Positions 53,375 through 62,820 are shown, counted from the first letter of the stretch. The stretch: 64,000 bases of DNA from Rhodopirellula sp. P2 (GCF_028768465.1 NZ_CP118225.1:3453001-3517000); one strand, 5' to 3'. Notes: generated by a model not told the origin, from the letters alone. Translations and numbers: made by a program.

Positions 53375-54429
53375 CGACGAGGACTCGTCATTTGCATCTC
53401 GCAAATCGCCAACGCATCGGTCGCCAGTTGCGCGTCCAGTACCGGATGCATGGGACCGCCGGCAACCACCTGGGCGACCGCATCGATCTCACTGACGAAA
53501 CCATCGATTGGATCTTGTTCACCCAGATCGGGCCGTTCCAAACGCCCGTCGTTGTGCATCACCGTCAAGGCAATCGTGTCGGTGGAATCATCGTTGTAGG
53601 CTGCGAATTCAAATCGGACGGTGGCCTGTTCGAATGACACCTCGTACCCGTGCGTGAATCCGCGAGCTGGCGAATCAATGACGCCACCGGCCAGGCTCAC
53701 CACGGGGACCATGTCATCAGGACTGGCTGGTGATCCGTAATCCAGAACGGTTTCATATCGCTTTGGCACGCCTTGTTGTTTGTGGCTGACACAGTGGGCT
53801 GCGGTGGGCATGCCGAACAGCACGCGAGCCAAGTGGGCGTCGTGCACCTGCAGGTCAATCAGCGGCCCGCCGACACGCTCGGGATCGTAGAAGTCAGGGA
53901 TCCAATCCGGCGGACTGATTGTTCGCGAGAATCGGCCGGTGATGGGGCGACCGTAACGGCCGTCGGATTGGGCTTCGACCAGGAAACGATAGGCTGGCAT
54001 GAATGGCAGGATGTGCGCCACCATCAGTTGGCCGGGGGCCGCCGTGTCCAGCAAGGAGCGGGCGGCCTCCGCACTGAGTGCCAGTGGCTTTTCACACAGA
54101 ACTTTTTTGCCCGACGCCAGGATTTGTTGGATCGCATCGACGTGCAAATGAGGTGGCAAGCACACATCGATCAGGTCGATCGAATCGTCCGCCAACAACC
54201 CGTCCAAGTTCTCGCTGACGTTCATCCCGGAGACATCGATTTGTTCGCCGGGGGGACCAAAGTTGCCCTGGATCCCTCGCCAATCGCCGCTGCGTTTCTT
54301 GGCATCGCGGCTGGCGAAGCCGACTAGTTCAGAGGTTTGGCTTCGTTGGTAAGCGAGCGTGTGAATCCAGCCCATGAATCCGACGCCCAAAATGGCGGCT
54401 CGCATGGGTTTGTTAGCGTTAGAAGACAT
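53371..54429 (-). CDS. Gfo/Idh/MocA family oxidoreductase
   Basis: 352 residues. Rossmann fold AILGVGFMGWIHTLAYQ at the start, the EKPLALS motif at about residue 115, and GGPLIDLQVHDAHLARV, which carries the family catalytic residues. The substrate is unknown; sugars, inositol or related alcohols are typical. It is the first gene of a three-gene set (oxidoreductase-larE-kinase) joined by ATGA overlaps. It is unrelated in position to the other family member at 18610. Confidence 0.9.
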   Translation of the reverse strand: MSSNANKPMRAAILGVGFMGWIHTLAYQRSQTSELVGFASRDAKKRSGDWRGIQGNFGPPGEQIDVSGMNVSENLDGLLADDSIDLIDVCLPPHLHVDAIQQILASGKKVLCEKPLALSAEAARSLLDTAAPGQLMVAHILPFMPAYRFLVEAQSDGRYGRPITGRFSRTISPPDWIPDFYDPERVGGPLIDLQVHDAHLARVLFGMPTAAHCVSHKQQGVPKRYETVLDYGSPASPDDMVPVVSLAGGVIDSPARGFTHGYEVSFEQATVRFEFAAYNDDSTDTIALTVMHNDGRLERPDLGEQDPIDGFVSEIDAVAQVVAGGPMHPVLDAQLATDALAICEMQMTSPRR

Positions 54430-54735
54430 TCACTGTCCTGGCAAAAGGAAGGATGATGGCACGCGATTGGATTGCCTTCGGCTGCAAGTGAATGGCGATC
54501 CTCTCGCTCACACCGCCGGTGATCAAAAGTCTCGGTGGCTGTGTTTCGGGGGGGATAGTGGTTTCGAGGTGAAAAGTGGTTTCGAGGTGAAGAAGGGGGC
54601 TCGAGTTGGACAACCGTTGCAAGTTGGGCAGCGGTTTTGAGTCGGACAACGGTTCTGAGTCAGACAAGGCAGCCGTCGCCCGGACGGAACGGCTGGATCC
54701 CATGATGACAGATGGCTCGTGTCCCTGCGTCGCAA
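54430..54735. other. Gap with 18-bp tandem repeats
   Basis: About 305 bases between rph and the oxidoreductase. It contains the tandem repeats at 54557-54592 and 54605-54670. Open frames through them repeat a six-residue unit, but have no recognised homologue or good start. Confidence 0.5.
54557..54670. repeat. Two 18-bp tandem repeat arrays
   Basis: GTGGTTTCGAGGTGAAAA at 54557-54574 is followed by a near-copy at 54575-54592. A second array starts at 54605 with GTTGGACAACCGTTGCAA, GTTGGGCAGCGGTTTTGA, GTCGGACAACGGTTCTGA and a partial GTCAGACAAGGC. The period is 18 bases throughout, which keeps any reading frame open. Confidence 0.85.
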
Positions 54736-55476
54736 TCAGACGCTGCGAAGTTGAGCCGCCTGCAATTGGGTCAATTCGGCGATGCCAATTTTGCCCAACC
54801 GCAACAGTTCGGCCAGCTGAGCGTCATCAAATGTGGCTTCTTCGCCGGTGCCCTGCAACTCAATGAAACGGCCCGAACCGGTCATGATCACATTCATGTC
54901 CACATCGGCCGCGGAGTCCAGTTTGTAATCCAGGTCCAGGACCACGTCCTGGCCAATCACGCCCACACTGATTGCCGCAACGGAATCTCGAAGGACGGCG
55001 GCGGGATCCACGGCAGGGTCGAGTTCTGGATTGGATGCCAATTGAGACACCGCCAATGACAAGGCAATGTAACCGCCCGTGATCGACGCGGTGCGAGTGC
55101 CGCCATCGGCTTGCAACACATCGCAGTCAACGGTGATCGATCGTTCGCCCAACGCCTGGAGATCCACAATGGCTCGGAGGCTGCGGCCAATCAGACGCTG
55201 GATTTCGGTGGTCCGACCGTCCACTTTGCCGCTGCGGTCGCGACGTTTTCGCGGGCTCGTGCTGCCGGGCAGCATGTTGTATTCCGCCGTGACCCAACCT
55301 TTCCCTCGGCCTTCCATCCATGGTGGAACGTTCGTTTCAACCGAAGCGGTGCACAGCACGATCGTTTTGCCGCTTTTGTAGAGGACGCTGGCGGGGTTGG
55401 ATTCCAAGTAGCCGCATTCGATTTCGACGGGGCGGATTTGATCATGAGGGCGAGCAAGATCGGCAGCAGAGTTCAT
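54736..55476 (-). CDS. rph: Ribonuclease PH
   Basis: 246 residues. It trims tRNA 3' ends phosphorolytically. VLCTASVETNVPPWMEGRGKGW with EYNMLPGSTSPRKRRDRSG, then EIQRLIGRSLRAIVDL and TVDCDVLQADGGTRTASITG are family signatures; QDVVLDLDYKLDSAADVDMNV is the usual C-terminal region. It starts at ATG 55476 and is probably monocistronic. With pnp at 2228, the window encodes two phosphorolytic RNA nucleases. Confidence 0.96.
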   Translation of the reverse strand: MNSAADLARPHDQIRPVEIECGYLESNPASVLYKSGKTIVLCTASVETNVPPWMEGRGKGWVTAEYNMLPGSTSPRKRRDRSGKVDGRTTEIQRLIGRSLRAIVDLQALGERSITVDCDVLQADGGTRTASITGGYIALSLAVSQLASNPELDPAVDPAAVLRDSVAAISVGVIGQDVVLDLDYKLDSAADVDMNVIMTGSGRFIELQGTGEEATFDDAQLAELLRLGKIGIAELTQLQAAQLRSV

Positions 55477-55646
55477 GCGATGGGTGATGACGCGAGCAAA
55501 CGGGTGGGGAAACGGGGAAGCCTATCTGACTTTCGCGCGAAGATGGATGGGCGTCTGTGAAAAGAAAACGCTGGCACACCAATTGCCAATGAATGCCGCT
55601 GGTTGGTGTGGGATGGATGGAGGCTCTCACCACGGGTTTTGAGGGC

Positions 55647-55865
55647 GTGCAGTTTTTAAGTGCCGTGCTCGTACTGTTTTGGGAACCCCGCCTGCTCCGA
55701 GGTCGTGCAGTTTTACTTCACCCTCCTTTTGGGAGGGTCGGACCGTTTCGGGCCGGGGAGGGTTACGCGCTGGATCCAATGCTGAACCCTCCCCTCGCTT
55801 CGCTCGACCCTCCCGGAGGGAGGGTGATGATAAACGCTTGGCAACACAGCACTTAAAAACGGCAC
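55647..55865. repeat. 219-bp inverted-repeat element, unit 3
   Basis: Arms at 55647-55667 and 55845-55865 are inverted copies with two mismatches in 21 bases (core GTTTTTAAGTGC). Inside, GGAGGG/CCCTCC blocks are repeated in both orientations. Its right part (55819-55872) matches 2021-2074 with 49 of 54 identical, and an internal segment (55699-55714) is the complement of 2058-2073. It has no open frame worth calling. Confidence 0.75.
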
Positions 55866-56038
55866 GACCTCTTTTCCTGGGGGCAAGGGGCGTGAATGGA
55901 GGCGGTGTCAAACGTTCGAAACGCATTGGAAAGGGAAGGATTGATGAAGCTATCATGAAATTAGCGTTTGTATCGAATGCCATGGATTGCTAACGTTAAT
56001 CCTGCCGAAAGTTGATTGAGTCCCCCTTGTCTGTTCAC

Positions 56039-56043
56039 GGAGG
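56039..56043 (+). promoter_or_regulatory. Ribosome binding site of the C39-like gene
   Basis: GGAGG, 7 bases before ATG 56051. It settles the start against an upstream in-frame codon at 56012. Confidence 0.8.
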
Positions 56044-56050
56044 TTCCTGC

Positions 56051-56944
56051 ATGGACCTTGAATTCGCTCGCCCTGATCTCGAACTGGCCTTGGCGGTGGT
56101 CGTGGTGACGCTGATGACCTGGGGAGCTTACCGCTTGGGATGTCGCTCTCAATCTTCGTCCGAACGCTCGAATCGGTGGGTGTTTGTGGGGCTGATCGGA
56201 ATTTCGCTTCTGTTCGCTTGGAGTTTCTTTGGCCGTCTGATTTGGGCCGAAGCCATCACGTCTTCGGCGGCCCTGTACTGGTCCAACGTGACTCCCGTTT
56301 TGCTGGCCTTTTCGGCGGGGCTGGCGGGACATGCGGTCGATTTGCGTCGTCAGTTTCGGCCGGCGGTCGCGGGAATCCTGATGACGTTGGCGGTTGCTTT
56401 TGTGATCACGCCGCTCGCTCGCCCGGTGCTGTTCCCGTTGGACTGGGATCAGCCTCGTGAGCCGCAATGGATGGCTCAGTGGCACGATGGGGTTTACATG
56501 CAGTCCAACTCAGCCAGCTGCGCGCCCGCCGCTGCGGTCACCTTGTTGGGAACATCGGGGATCTCGGCCAGTGAACGAGACCTCGCCTCGGCTTGTTTGA
56601 GCAGTTCGCTGGGAACCGCCCCGTTGGGACTTTACCGCGGGTTGTCGACGGTGGCTCGCGAGCACAATCTCAAGGCCAAGGTTGCAGCGCGAGATCCCGG
56701 CAAGTGGCATCAACGAGGCCAGTTGCCCAATGTGGCGTTGGTTCGGTTTGGATTGCGTGGTGACGACCCCCAGGACACCGGGTTTGTCGGCAACGTCACC
56801 GTCGGACATGTCGTGACGGTGCTTGGTCAAACCGATGGCGGACGCTGGCTGATCGGCGATCCCGCGGTGGGCAAGGTTTCCTGGAGTGATGAAGACCTTC
56901 GGAAACGGTTCACTGGCGAAGCCATTTACTTGTCTCGACCTTAG
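56051..56944 (+). CDS. Membrane protein with a C39-like cysteine peptidase domain
   Basis: 297 residues from ATG 56051. Four hydrophobic segments (LALAVVVVTLMTWGAYRL, WVFVGLIGISLLFAWSFFG, TPVLLAFSAGLAGHAV, AGILMTLAVAFVITPLA) precede a soluble domain. The catalytic residues of the papain-like C39 fold can be read: Cys in QSNSASCAPAAAVTLL, His in TVGHVVTVLGQ and Asp in WLIGDPAVGKVSW. C39 domains cleave leader peptides of secreted peptides or process other membrane-proximal substrates. No peptide precursor or ABC transporter is adjacent, so its substrate is open. Confidence 0.75.
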   Translation: MDLEFARPDLELALAVVVVTLMTWGAYRLGCRSQSSSERSNRWVFVGLIGISLLFAWSFFGRLIWAEAITSSAALYWSNVTPVLLAFSAGLAGHAVDLRRQFRPAVAGILMTLAVAFVITPLARPVLFPLDWDQPREPQWMAQWHDGVYMQSNSASCAPAAAVTLLGTSGISASERDLASACLSSSLGTAPLGLYRGLSTVAREHNLKAKVAARDPGKWHQRGQLPNVALVRFGLRGDDPQDTGFVGNVTVGHVVTVLGQTDGGRWLIGDPAVGKVSWSDEDLRKRFTGEAIYLSRP

Positions 56945-56992
56945 ACACCACTGATGAGTGGTTGGTTTCACTGGCTGGGCGTGTTTCAACAG

Positions 56993-57838
56993 CTAGTTGG
57001 GAGGCGTGACAATCGGATCTGCCAGCCGCGAATACATTTCGGGACGACGATCGGCGAAGCGGTCGATGACATGTTTTCCAGGGGTTCGCTCGATTCGCTT
57101 GTTGCGGGCTTGTTCCAGGTCGACATCGACGATCAGTTCGGTTTCCTCGGCGCCCTTTGCCCGAGCCAATTCGACCCCATCGGGCCCACAGATGGAACTC
57201 ATCCCGCAGTATTCAAATCCTCGCTCGGTTCCAATGCGATTGGCGGCGACGAAGAACAGGTGATTTTCCATGCTGCGAGCCGGCGGAACGATTTCGGCCG
57301 TTCGTGACGCCGCCACGGGCCAGTTGGTGCCGAGGGCGATGATGTCTGCACCAGCCAATCCCAGCGCCCGCATGGGTTCGGGAAACGAACTGTCGTAGCA
57401 GATCCCCAGCCCGACTTTGCAACCTGATTGGGTTGTCAAGATTTGGTCGCAGGCTTGGCCGCGATCGACGAACCGGTCCACCCCCAAGTGCGGCAGGTGA
57501 ACTTTGTTGTAACGACCGAGCAGCCCTGATCCATCGATCATCAGCGCCGAGTTGTGCAGTTCGTCGCGATCTTTCCGAATCAACGTCCCGATTGTGATCG
57601 TTAATTGGTTGACTTGGCAGGCTTCGACAAGAGTCGTGACAGCGGCGGAGTCGATCGTGGGAGCGGCGTCCAGCGCTTCTTCACGACTTTCGTAGCCGTA
57701 ACCGGTCAGCGTGCACTCGGGGAAAACCGCGAGTTGGACGCCTTGTTTGCCAAGGCGATCAATCTTTTGACAGACGTCGTCCACGTTTTGATCGACGGAA
57801 GCAAAATGGACACCGGTCTGGACGCAAGCAATCAACAT
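56993..57838 (-). CDS. Carbon-nitrogen hydrolase (nitrilase superfamily)
   Basis: 281 residues from ATG 57838; an upstream extension to 57925 lacks homology. The catalytic triad is visible: Glu in AVFPECTLTGYGY, Lys in NKVHLPHLG and Cys in GLGICYDSSFPE. These enzymes hydrolyse amides, nitriles or N-carbamoyl compounds in the cytoplasm; the substrate cannot be read from sequence. It lies convergent to the C39-like gene and divergent from sthA. Confidence 0.9.
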   Translation of the reverse strand: MLIACVQTGVHFASVDQNVDDVCQKIDRLGKQGVQLAVFPECTLTGYGYESREEALDAAPTIDSAAVTTLVEACQVNQLTITIGTLIRKDRDELHNSALMIDGSGLLGRYNKVHLPHLGVDRFVDRGQACDQILTTQSGCKVGLGICYDSSFPEPMRALGLAGADIIALGTNWPVAASRTAEIVPPARSMENHLFFVAANRIGTERGFEYCGMSSICGPDGVELARAKGAEETELIVDVDLEQARNKRIERTPGKHVIDRFADRRPEMYSRLADPIVTPPN

Positions 57839-58002
57839 CGTACAAACAAGACTTATTCGACGGGGTGACGGAATCTTTCGAACCATGATTCGAACAGAAT
57901 TCGACGGTCCGTGGTACCCAATCACGTCGAGACACGAAGCGTTCGGTGAGGCGGCCGTCGCTCAATTGACTCGCAATTCATTGCATTTTCAGGGAACGAG
58001 GC

Positions 58003-59496
58003 ATGTCATCAGCGACCGAATCCTCCTCGGCAAACGGGGCGGCGTCGCCCCCCGAAACGCCGAACGTCAATCTGCCCGCCCAAGAGACAAAGCCGGCCGC
58101 CAAGCCAGCTCGCGACAAATTTGATTTCGATTTATTCGTGATCGGCACCGGTCCGGGGGGGGAAGGTGCCGCGATGCAAGCCTCCAAGGGTGGTTTGCGG
58201 GTAGGCGTTGCCGAGCGATACCGGCAAATCGGCGGTGGTTGCACGCACTGGGGCACGATCCCCAGCAAAGCGTTGCGATACGCGGTGACGAGTACGATGA
58301 AGTCGTTGAAGAATCCCGTGATGCGAGAAATGGGATTCGCTGCCAGCCCCAGCATGGAACAGCTCAACCGCGGCACCCAGGCGATCATTGGCCGGCAAGT
58401 TTCCATGCGGCAATCGTTTTATGATCGCAATGCGGTCCCGATTTATCGTGGCCAAGCACGCTTTGTCGATGAGCACACCATCACCATCGACAATGGCGAG
58501 GTGATCACAGCCGGAGCGTTTGTGATCTCAACTGGATCACGGCCTTACCGCCCCAAAGGTGTCGATTTTTCGCATCCCAGAATCTTTGACAGCGACACGA
58601 TTTTGGAAATGAAGGACAAGCCCGGTTCGATCACCGTTTATGGCGCTGGCGTGATCGGGACGGAATACGCCTCGATGTTTCGTAACTTGGGGATCAAGGT
58701 CAACTTGATCAACACCCGCGAAAAACTGCTGGAGTTTTTGGACGACGAGATCATCGATGCGTTGTCGTATCACCTGCGCGACCAGGGAGTCATCATTCGT
58801 CACAACGAAACGATGGAGAACATCGAGGGACTGGATGACGGCGTGATTTTGCGACTCAAAAGTGGCAAGGTTCTCAAAACCGACGTTTTCCTGTGGGCCA
58901 ATGGTCGGCAGGGAAACACCGATGACCTGGGATTGAACAGCCTTCCGATTGAGGCCAACAGCCGCGGTCAAATTGTGGTCGACGAGCATTTCCAAACTTG
59001 TTTGCCGCACGTGTATGCGGTGGGGGATGTGATCGGAATTCCGTCGCTTGCCAGTGCGGCTTACACGCAGGGGCGGGCTGCGGGAATGCATCTGCTGGGT
59101 CGGGCTGACGGCAACCTGCGGCTCAATGACATTCCCACGGGAATTTACACGAGCCCTGAAATCAGCTCGGTTGGTGCGACCGAACGTGAGCTGACCGATC
59201 AGTGTGTGCCCTATGAAGTCGGCCAGGCTCAGTTCCGTTCCTTGGCTCGGGCTCAGATCACCGGGGAGACCACCGGGATGCTGAAGTTGTTGTTCCATCG
59301 GGAAACCAAAGAGATCCTGGGGGTGCATTGCTTTGGCGCCAACGCATCGGAGATCGTGCACATTGGTCAAGCGATCATGAATCAACCGGGGCGTCAGAAC
59401 ACGATCGATTACTTCATCGAGACCACGTTCAATTACCCGACCATGGCGGAGGCCTATCGGGTCGCGGCTCTGAACGGGATCAACCGGCTTTTTTGA
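58003..59496 (+). CDS. sthA: Soluble pyridine nucleotide transhydrogenase
   Basis: 497 residues, flavoprotein disulphide reductase fold. [20 protein letters not shown] binds FAD. The site [20 protein letters not shown] keeps only one cysteine where dithiol enzymes have CxxxxC, the hallmark of Sth[19 protein letters not shown] binds NAD(P)H, and [21 protein letters not shown] is the second FAD motif. It moves reducing equivalents between NADPH and NAD. The C-terminal dimer domain is intact. The N-terminal 35 residues are an extra Ala/Pro-rich extension. A DUF202 gene starts 3 bases after its stop. Confidence 0.93.
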   Translation: MSSATESSSANGAASPPETPNVNLPAQETKPAAKPARDKFDFDLFVIGTGPGGEGAAMQASKGGLRVGVAERYRQIGGGCTHWGTIPSKALRYAVTSTMKSLKNPVMREMGFAASPSMEQLNRGTQAIIGRQVSMRQSFYDRNAVPIYRGQARFVDEHTITIDNGEVITAGAFVISTGSRPYRPKGVDFSHPRIFDSDTILEMKDKPGSITVYGAGVIGTEYASMFRNLGIKVNLINTREKLLEFLDDEIIDALSYHLRDQGVIIRHNETMENIEGLDDGVILRLKSGKVLKTDVFLWANGRQGNTDDLGLNSLPIEANSRGQIVVDEHFQTCLPHVYAVGDVIGIPSLASAAYTQGRAAGMHLLGRADGNLRLNDIPTGIYTSPEISSVGATERELTDQCVPYEVGQAQFRSLARAQITGETTGMLKLLFHRETKEILGVHCFGANASEIVHIGQAIMNQPGRQNTIDYFIETTFNYPTMAEAYRVAALNGINRLF

Positions 59497-59498
59497 GC

Positions 59499-59795
59499 AT
59501 GAGCGAATCGGACATGGATCCCAACCCCGAACCGGTGGGCGACACGCTGGCCCGCAAACGCAATGACTTGGCGGTGATTCGCACGGATCTTGCCAACGAA
59601 CGGACGTTGCTGGCGTACCTGCGAACGTCGTTGATGATGGTGGGAACGGGAGGAACGCTGATCAAGTTCTTCGGCGAATCGCCAGAGTTGTTGGTCGCCG
59701 GTTATGCCGCGATCGGGATCGGCGCGGTCGTGCTGTTGGCGGGGTGCATTCGGTTTTTGCAAACGATGCGGCGTGTGCGATTGGACCTGCAATGA
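59499..59795 (+). CDS. DUF202 family small membrane protein
   Basis: 98 residues. RNDLAVIRTDLANERTLLAY with LRTSLMMVGTGGTLIKFFG is the DUF202 signature. Two transmembrane segments (about 48-63 and 68-88, VAGYAAIGIGAVVLLAGCIRF) place it in the inner membrane. Its start lies 3 bases after the sthA stop (TGAGCATG), so it is probably co-transcribed. The family function is unknown. Confidence 0.85.
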   Translation: MSESDMDPNPEPVGDTLARKRNDLAVIRTDLANERTLLAYLRTSLMMVGTGGTLIKFFGESPELLVAGYAAIGIGAVVLLAGCIRFLQTMRRVRLDLQ

Positions 59796-59849
59796 GCCGA
59801 CCCGTCTGAATCAGGGCCTCCGCTGGTTCCCGCGCTGCCGCGAGTGGGG

Positions 59850-60482
59850 TCAGACGCCGGCGTACAGCAAAGCGTCTTCGATCACGGCTTCGAATTCCGT
59901 GTCGGTTAGCTCCAGCAAATCCTTCATTCGGCCGAGTTGTCGAACCTTGGCGTCGGAGATGTTTTTTTCTCCGGAGGAGGCGGCCAAGAACATGGCTTGA
60001 ATCGCCAGCAAACGTTGTTGCATGGTCCAGCGTTTGGAAACCGTCATGACGTAGTTCTGCGTTTCGATTCCCGAATGCATGGCGACGGAACACAGACGCC
60101 CTAATTCTTCTCGCTCGATCGGGTTGTTGAGGATCACGCGACTGATCCGCAGCAACGATTGAATTTCCGGTTCCGTGATCTCTTCGTCTTCGAGCGCCAT
60201 CAACACGCAGGACCGGATCGCTTCATTGCGGAACTGATTTTCGCGGACCTTCTTGTGAGTGCGCTCATCGATGTGCAGCACGCTCAGGTCCCAAGGCGAT
60301 TTGCAGTGGTCGCATTGAATGAACGGTTCGGGGGCACTGAGCGGAATGGTGGGGATGAAGTACAGCGTCAAAAAGGTTCGTTTGGATCGCAGGCGGTATC
60401 CCTGAATGGATTCGCAAGTCGGGCAGAAAAAATCGCCCCGTTCGAGGGTCCGAGTCAGTTGCATGGTGCTGATGAAAATCAT
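59850..60482 (-). CDS. Zinc-ribbon protein with a TerB-like helical domain
   Basis: 210 residues. GDFFCPTCESIQGYRLRSKR and EPFIQCDHCKSPWDLSVL supply the two Cys pairs of a zinc ribbon at about residues 18-65. Residues 75-205 form a helical bundle resembling TerB (AIRSCVLMALEDEEITEPEI, MFLAASSGEKNISDAKVRQL), whose acidic residues may bind metal. It is probably cytoplasmic. It lies convergent to the DUF202 gene and divergent from flgL. The function is not established. Confidence 0.75.
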   Translation of the reverse strand: MIFISTMQLTRTLERGDFFCPTCESIQGYRLRSKRTFLTLYFIPTIPLSAPEPFIQCDHCKSPWDLSVLHIDERTHKKVRENQFRNEAIRSCVLMALEDEEITEPEIQSLLRISRVILNNPIEREELGRLCSVAMHSGIETQNYVMTVSKRWTMQQRLLAIQAMFLAASSGEKNISDAKVRQLGRMKDLLELTDTEFEAVIEDALLYAGV

Positions 60483-60652
60483 GTTCTATCTCGCTGCGGA
60501 GTCCTCCTGGACCGTGCCTCGGTCAGGCTGGAACCAATCCCCAAGGGATTGATCTTCAGTCACGATGTCAATTGTGCCGATTACAACGATACCGAAAATG
60601 CTTGCATCGTGTTCTCGGACGGTGTTTTCGAACCATTTCGCATCGTTGAATC

Positions 60653-62608
60653 ATGTCACTACTTCCCGTCGCAACGAACCGAACGAGCACTCCGCTGCAA
60701 AATCAGCGGTTGATGTACCAGCTCAACAGCGACCAATTGGCGATTCAGCGTCAGTATGACCAGTTGAGCACCGGGCGTCGTGTGCTGACGATCAGTGATG
60801 ACCCTGCGGCGGCGGCCCGCTCGATCGGGCTGCAGCGTGAAGTTTCACGAACGGACCAGATGGTTCGGAACGCAGATGCCGCGGAGGCGTTTTACCAATC
60901 CGCCGATGTGACGTTGGACAAAGTCGATTCGGCCATCATTGAAGCGCGGGGGGCCGCTGTCGAAGCCGCCCAAAGCGTGCTGTCGGATGCCCAGCGAGAA
61001 GCTCTGGCGATGACGATCCGCCAGCAAATGGAGTCGGTCGTCAGCGCGGGCAATGGCATGTTCGCCGATCACCAACTGCTAGGCGGTGTGCTGCAAACCG
61101 ATCTGGCGCTGGAGCACATCAGCGGAACGGTTCGGTTCAATGGCAATCAAGCGATCGGATTGACCAAGCTCGGCGATGGCACTCAGGCCGAATTCACTGT
61201 CAGCGCTGCGACCGCGATCGGAGTCGGCGAACCATTCATCGAGGGCGAATCGCTGGGGGCGGCACTGAATGCAGACACCCGGTTGATCGACATGAAACAA
61301 GGGGAAGGTGTCCAAGCGGGCGTCCTGACCGTTTCGGATGGCGACCATTTCGTGGAACTGGACCTGCGGCAGGCGGCGACGATTGGCGATGTGGCGGATG
61401 TCTTGCGAACCGTTGATTTGGACGGTCGATCGTTGTCCGTCACGCTGGGAGCCGATTCAATCACGGTCCAGTACGCCGACGGTTTGCCAGGAACGCTGGC
61501 GATCAAGGACGCGCCGGGCAGTCGGTTGGCGTCGGATCTGTTGATCTCCAATCCAGACGGATTTCGGCCTCCACCGTTGGTCGGAGACCGCTTGGCACCT
61601 CAGGTCACTTTGGCGACCTCGATTTCGGATTTGAACAACGGTGCGGGGTTGGATCTGACTGACGGGTTGGTCATTGATCGTGGCAACCAACGCTACGAAA
61701 TTGATTTTTCGAATGCCGAGACCGTTGGCGACGTGATCATCGCGATCAATCGAAGCGATGCGGAAGTCAAAGCGGTTCTCAATGAAACGGCAGGCCGGAT
61801 TGAACTGCACGCCTTGCGGTCTGGCGTGGACTACAGCGTTGGCGAAAACGGTGGTTCTGCGGCGACGGAACTGGGCATTCGCACAGCAGATGAAGACACT
61901 TTGGTCAGTGAATTGGCCCGAGAACGGGGATTGAACTACAACCCCGAAGGCCCCGATTTGGTGATCACTCGGCCGGATGGTGTGGAGCTGGAATTCGAGC
62001 TCGAAGATGCCGAAACCGTGGGCGAGATCATCGATCTGATTCGGAACCATCCCGACAATCAAGACCCCCAGCGAGTCTTGGTGTCGCTGAATGAAGTCGG
62101 CAATGGGTTGAGATTGACAGCGCCTCCGGGAGCCGATCCGATCCGGGTGACACAGCCTGGTTTGAGCGATGCCGGGACGTACCTGGGCTGGATTCCTGAG
62201 GACGCCACGGAAGGCGTTGGGGAATTGGACGGAAGTTTCGCGGTTTTGAACGGCAGCGATTACCAACCACGCGATGCCGGTGGCGCGATCGACACACTGT
62301 TGCGTCTCGAATCCGCCATCCGCGACGGGGATATCTCCGAAATCGGCCGTTTGCAGGCTCGTTTGGACGATGACCTGGACGCCAGCACGCGGACTCGTGG
62401 GCGGGTGGGAGTGTGGCACTCTTCCTTGCAGGACTCCCGAACGGCGGTGGAGAACGAAAACGTTCTCCTGCAGTCGCAGTTGTCCGACGCGATGGACGCT
62501 GACTTGGCATCGGTGATCAGTGAATTGCAGGCCCGTCAGGTTGCGTTGGAAGCCTCCATGCGTTTCGTCGGACAAACCTCGGGCATCACGGTCCTGAACT
62601 ACCTTTGA
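60653..62608 (+). CDS. flgL: Flagellar hook-filament junction protein FlgL (HAP3), enlarged
   Basis: 651 residues. The N-terminal D0/D1 coil (QNQRLMYQLNSDQLAIQRQY, LSTGRRVLTISDDPAAAARS) and the C-terminal coil (DADLASVISELQARQVALEA with SGITVLNYL) are typical of FlgL, which joins the hook to the filament. E. coli FlgL has 317 residues; here about 350 extra residues form a long beta-rich middle domain with internal similarity (VGDVIIAINRSDAEVKAVLN, VGEIIDLIRNHPDNQDPQRV) likely exposed on the outside. It is followed by fliW and csrA; flgK is not in the window. Confidence 0.9.
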   Translation: MSLLPVATNRTSTPLQNQRLMYQLNSDQLAIQRQYDQLSTGRRVLTISDDPAAAARSIGLQREVSRTDQMVRNADAAEAFYQSADVTLDKVDSAIIEARGAAVEAAQSVLSDAQREALAMTIRQQMESVVSAGNGMFADHQLLGGVLQTDLALEHISGTVRFNGNQAIGLTKLGDGTQAEFTVSAATAIGVGEPFIEGESLGAALNADTRLIDMKQGEGVQAGVLTVSDGDHFVELDLRQAATIGDVADVLRTVDLDGRSLSVTLGADSITVQYADGLPGTLAIKDAPGSRLASDLLISNPDGFRPPPLVGDRLAPQVTLATSISDLNNGAGLDLTDGLVIDRGNQRYEIDFSNAETVGDVIIAINRSDAEVKAVLNETAGRIELHALRSGVDYSVGENGGSAATELGIRTADEDTLVSELARERGLNYNPEGPDLVITRPDGVELEFELEDAETVGEIIDLIRNHPDNQDPQRVLVSLNEVGNGLRLTAPPGADPIRVTQPGLSDAGTYLGWIPEDATEGVGELDGSFAVLNGSDYQPRDAGGAIDTLLRLESAIRDGDISEIGRLQARLDDDLDASTRTRGRVGVWHSSLQDSRTAVENENVLLQSQLSDAMDADLASVISELQARQVALEASMRFVGQTSGITVLNYL

Positions 62609-62820
62609 TCCACGGGGCCATTGGTCCGCTGGATCAACGGCGTCATCGTGTCAGGAGATTCCGATTGTGATGGCTGCAGCGAATTTTCGTCCTTTTTCGA
62701 TTGTTCGGTGGACTGGCGGGATTCAATGGCCGATGAAAAGTAGCGACGGAGAACCCGAAGGAACCGTTTGGGACAGGACCGGTCCCGAACACAAAAACAT
62801 TCGACGAGTGGAATCAAGTC

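Larger units (their letters stand above)
55477..56050. other. Intergenic region with an inverted-repeat element
   Basis: About 575 bases. The central part is the element at 55647-55865. No coding region is supported in the rest. The ribosome binding site of the next gene is at 56039-56043. Confidence 0.55.

Noticed and set aside
52454-54429. Lactate racemase operon
   Set aside because: Only larE is present; larA, larB and larC are not in the window, so no racemase operon is claimed.
54557-54670. CRISPR array or protein-coding repeat gene
   Set aside because: No spacers separate the 18-bp units, and the frames through them lack a start site or homologue.
61457-62575. 372-residue minus-strand frame opposite flgL
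   Set aside because: The flagellar gene is unambiguous; the opposite frame shows no family features.
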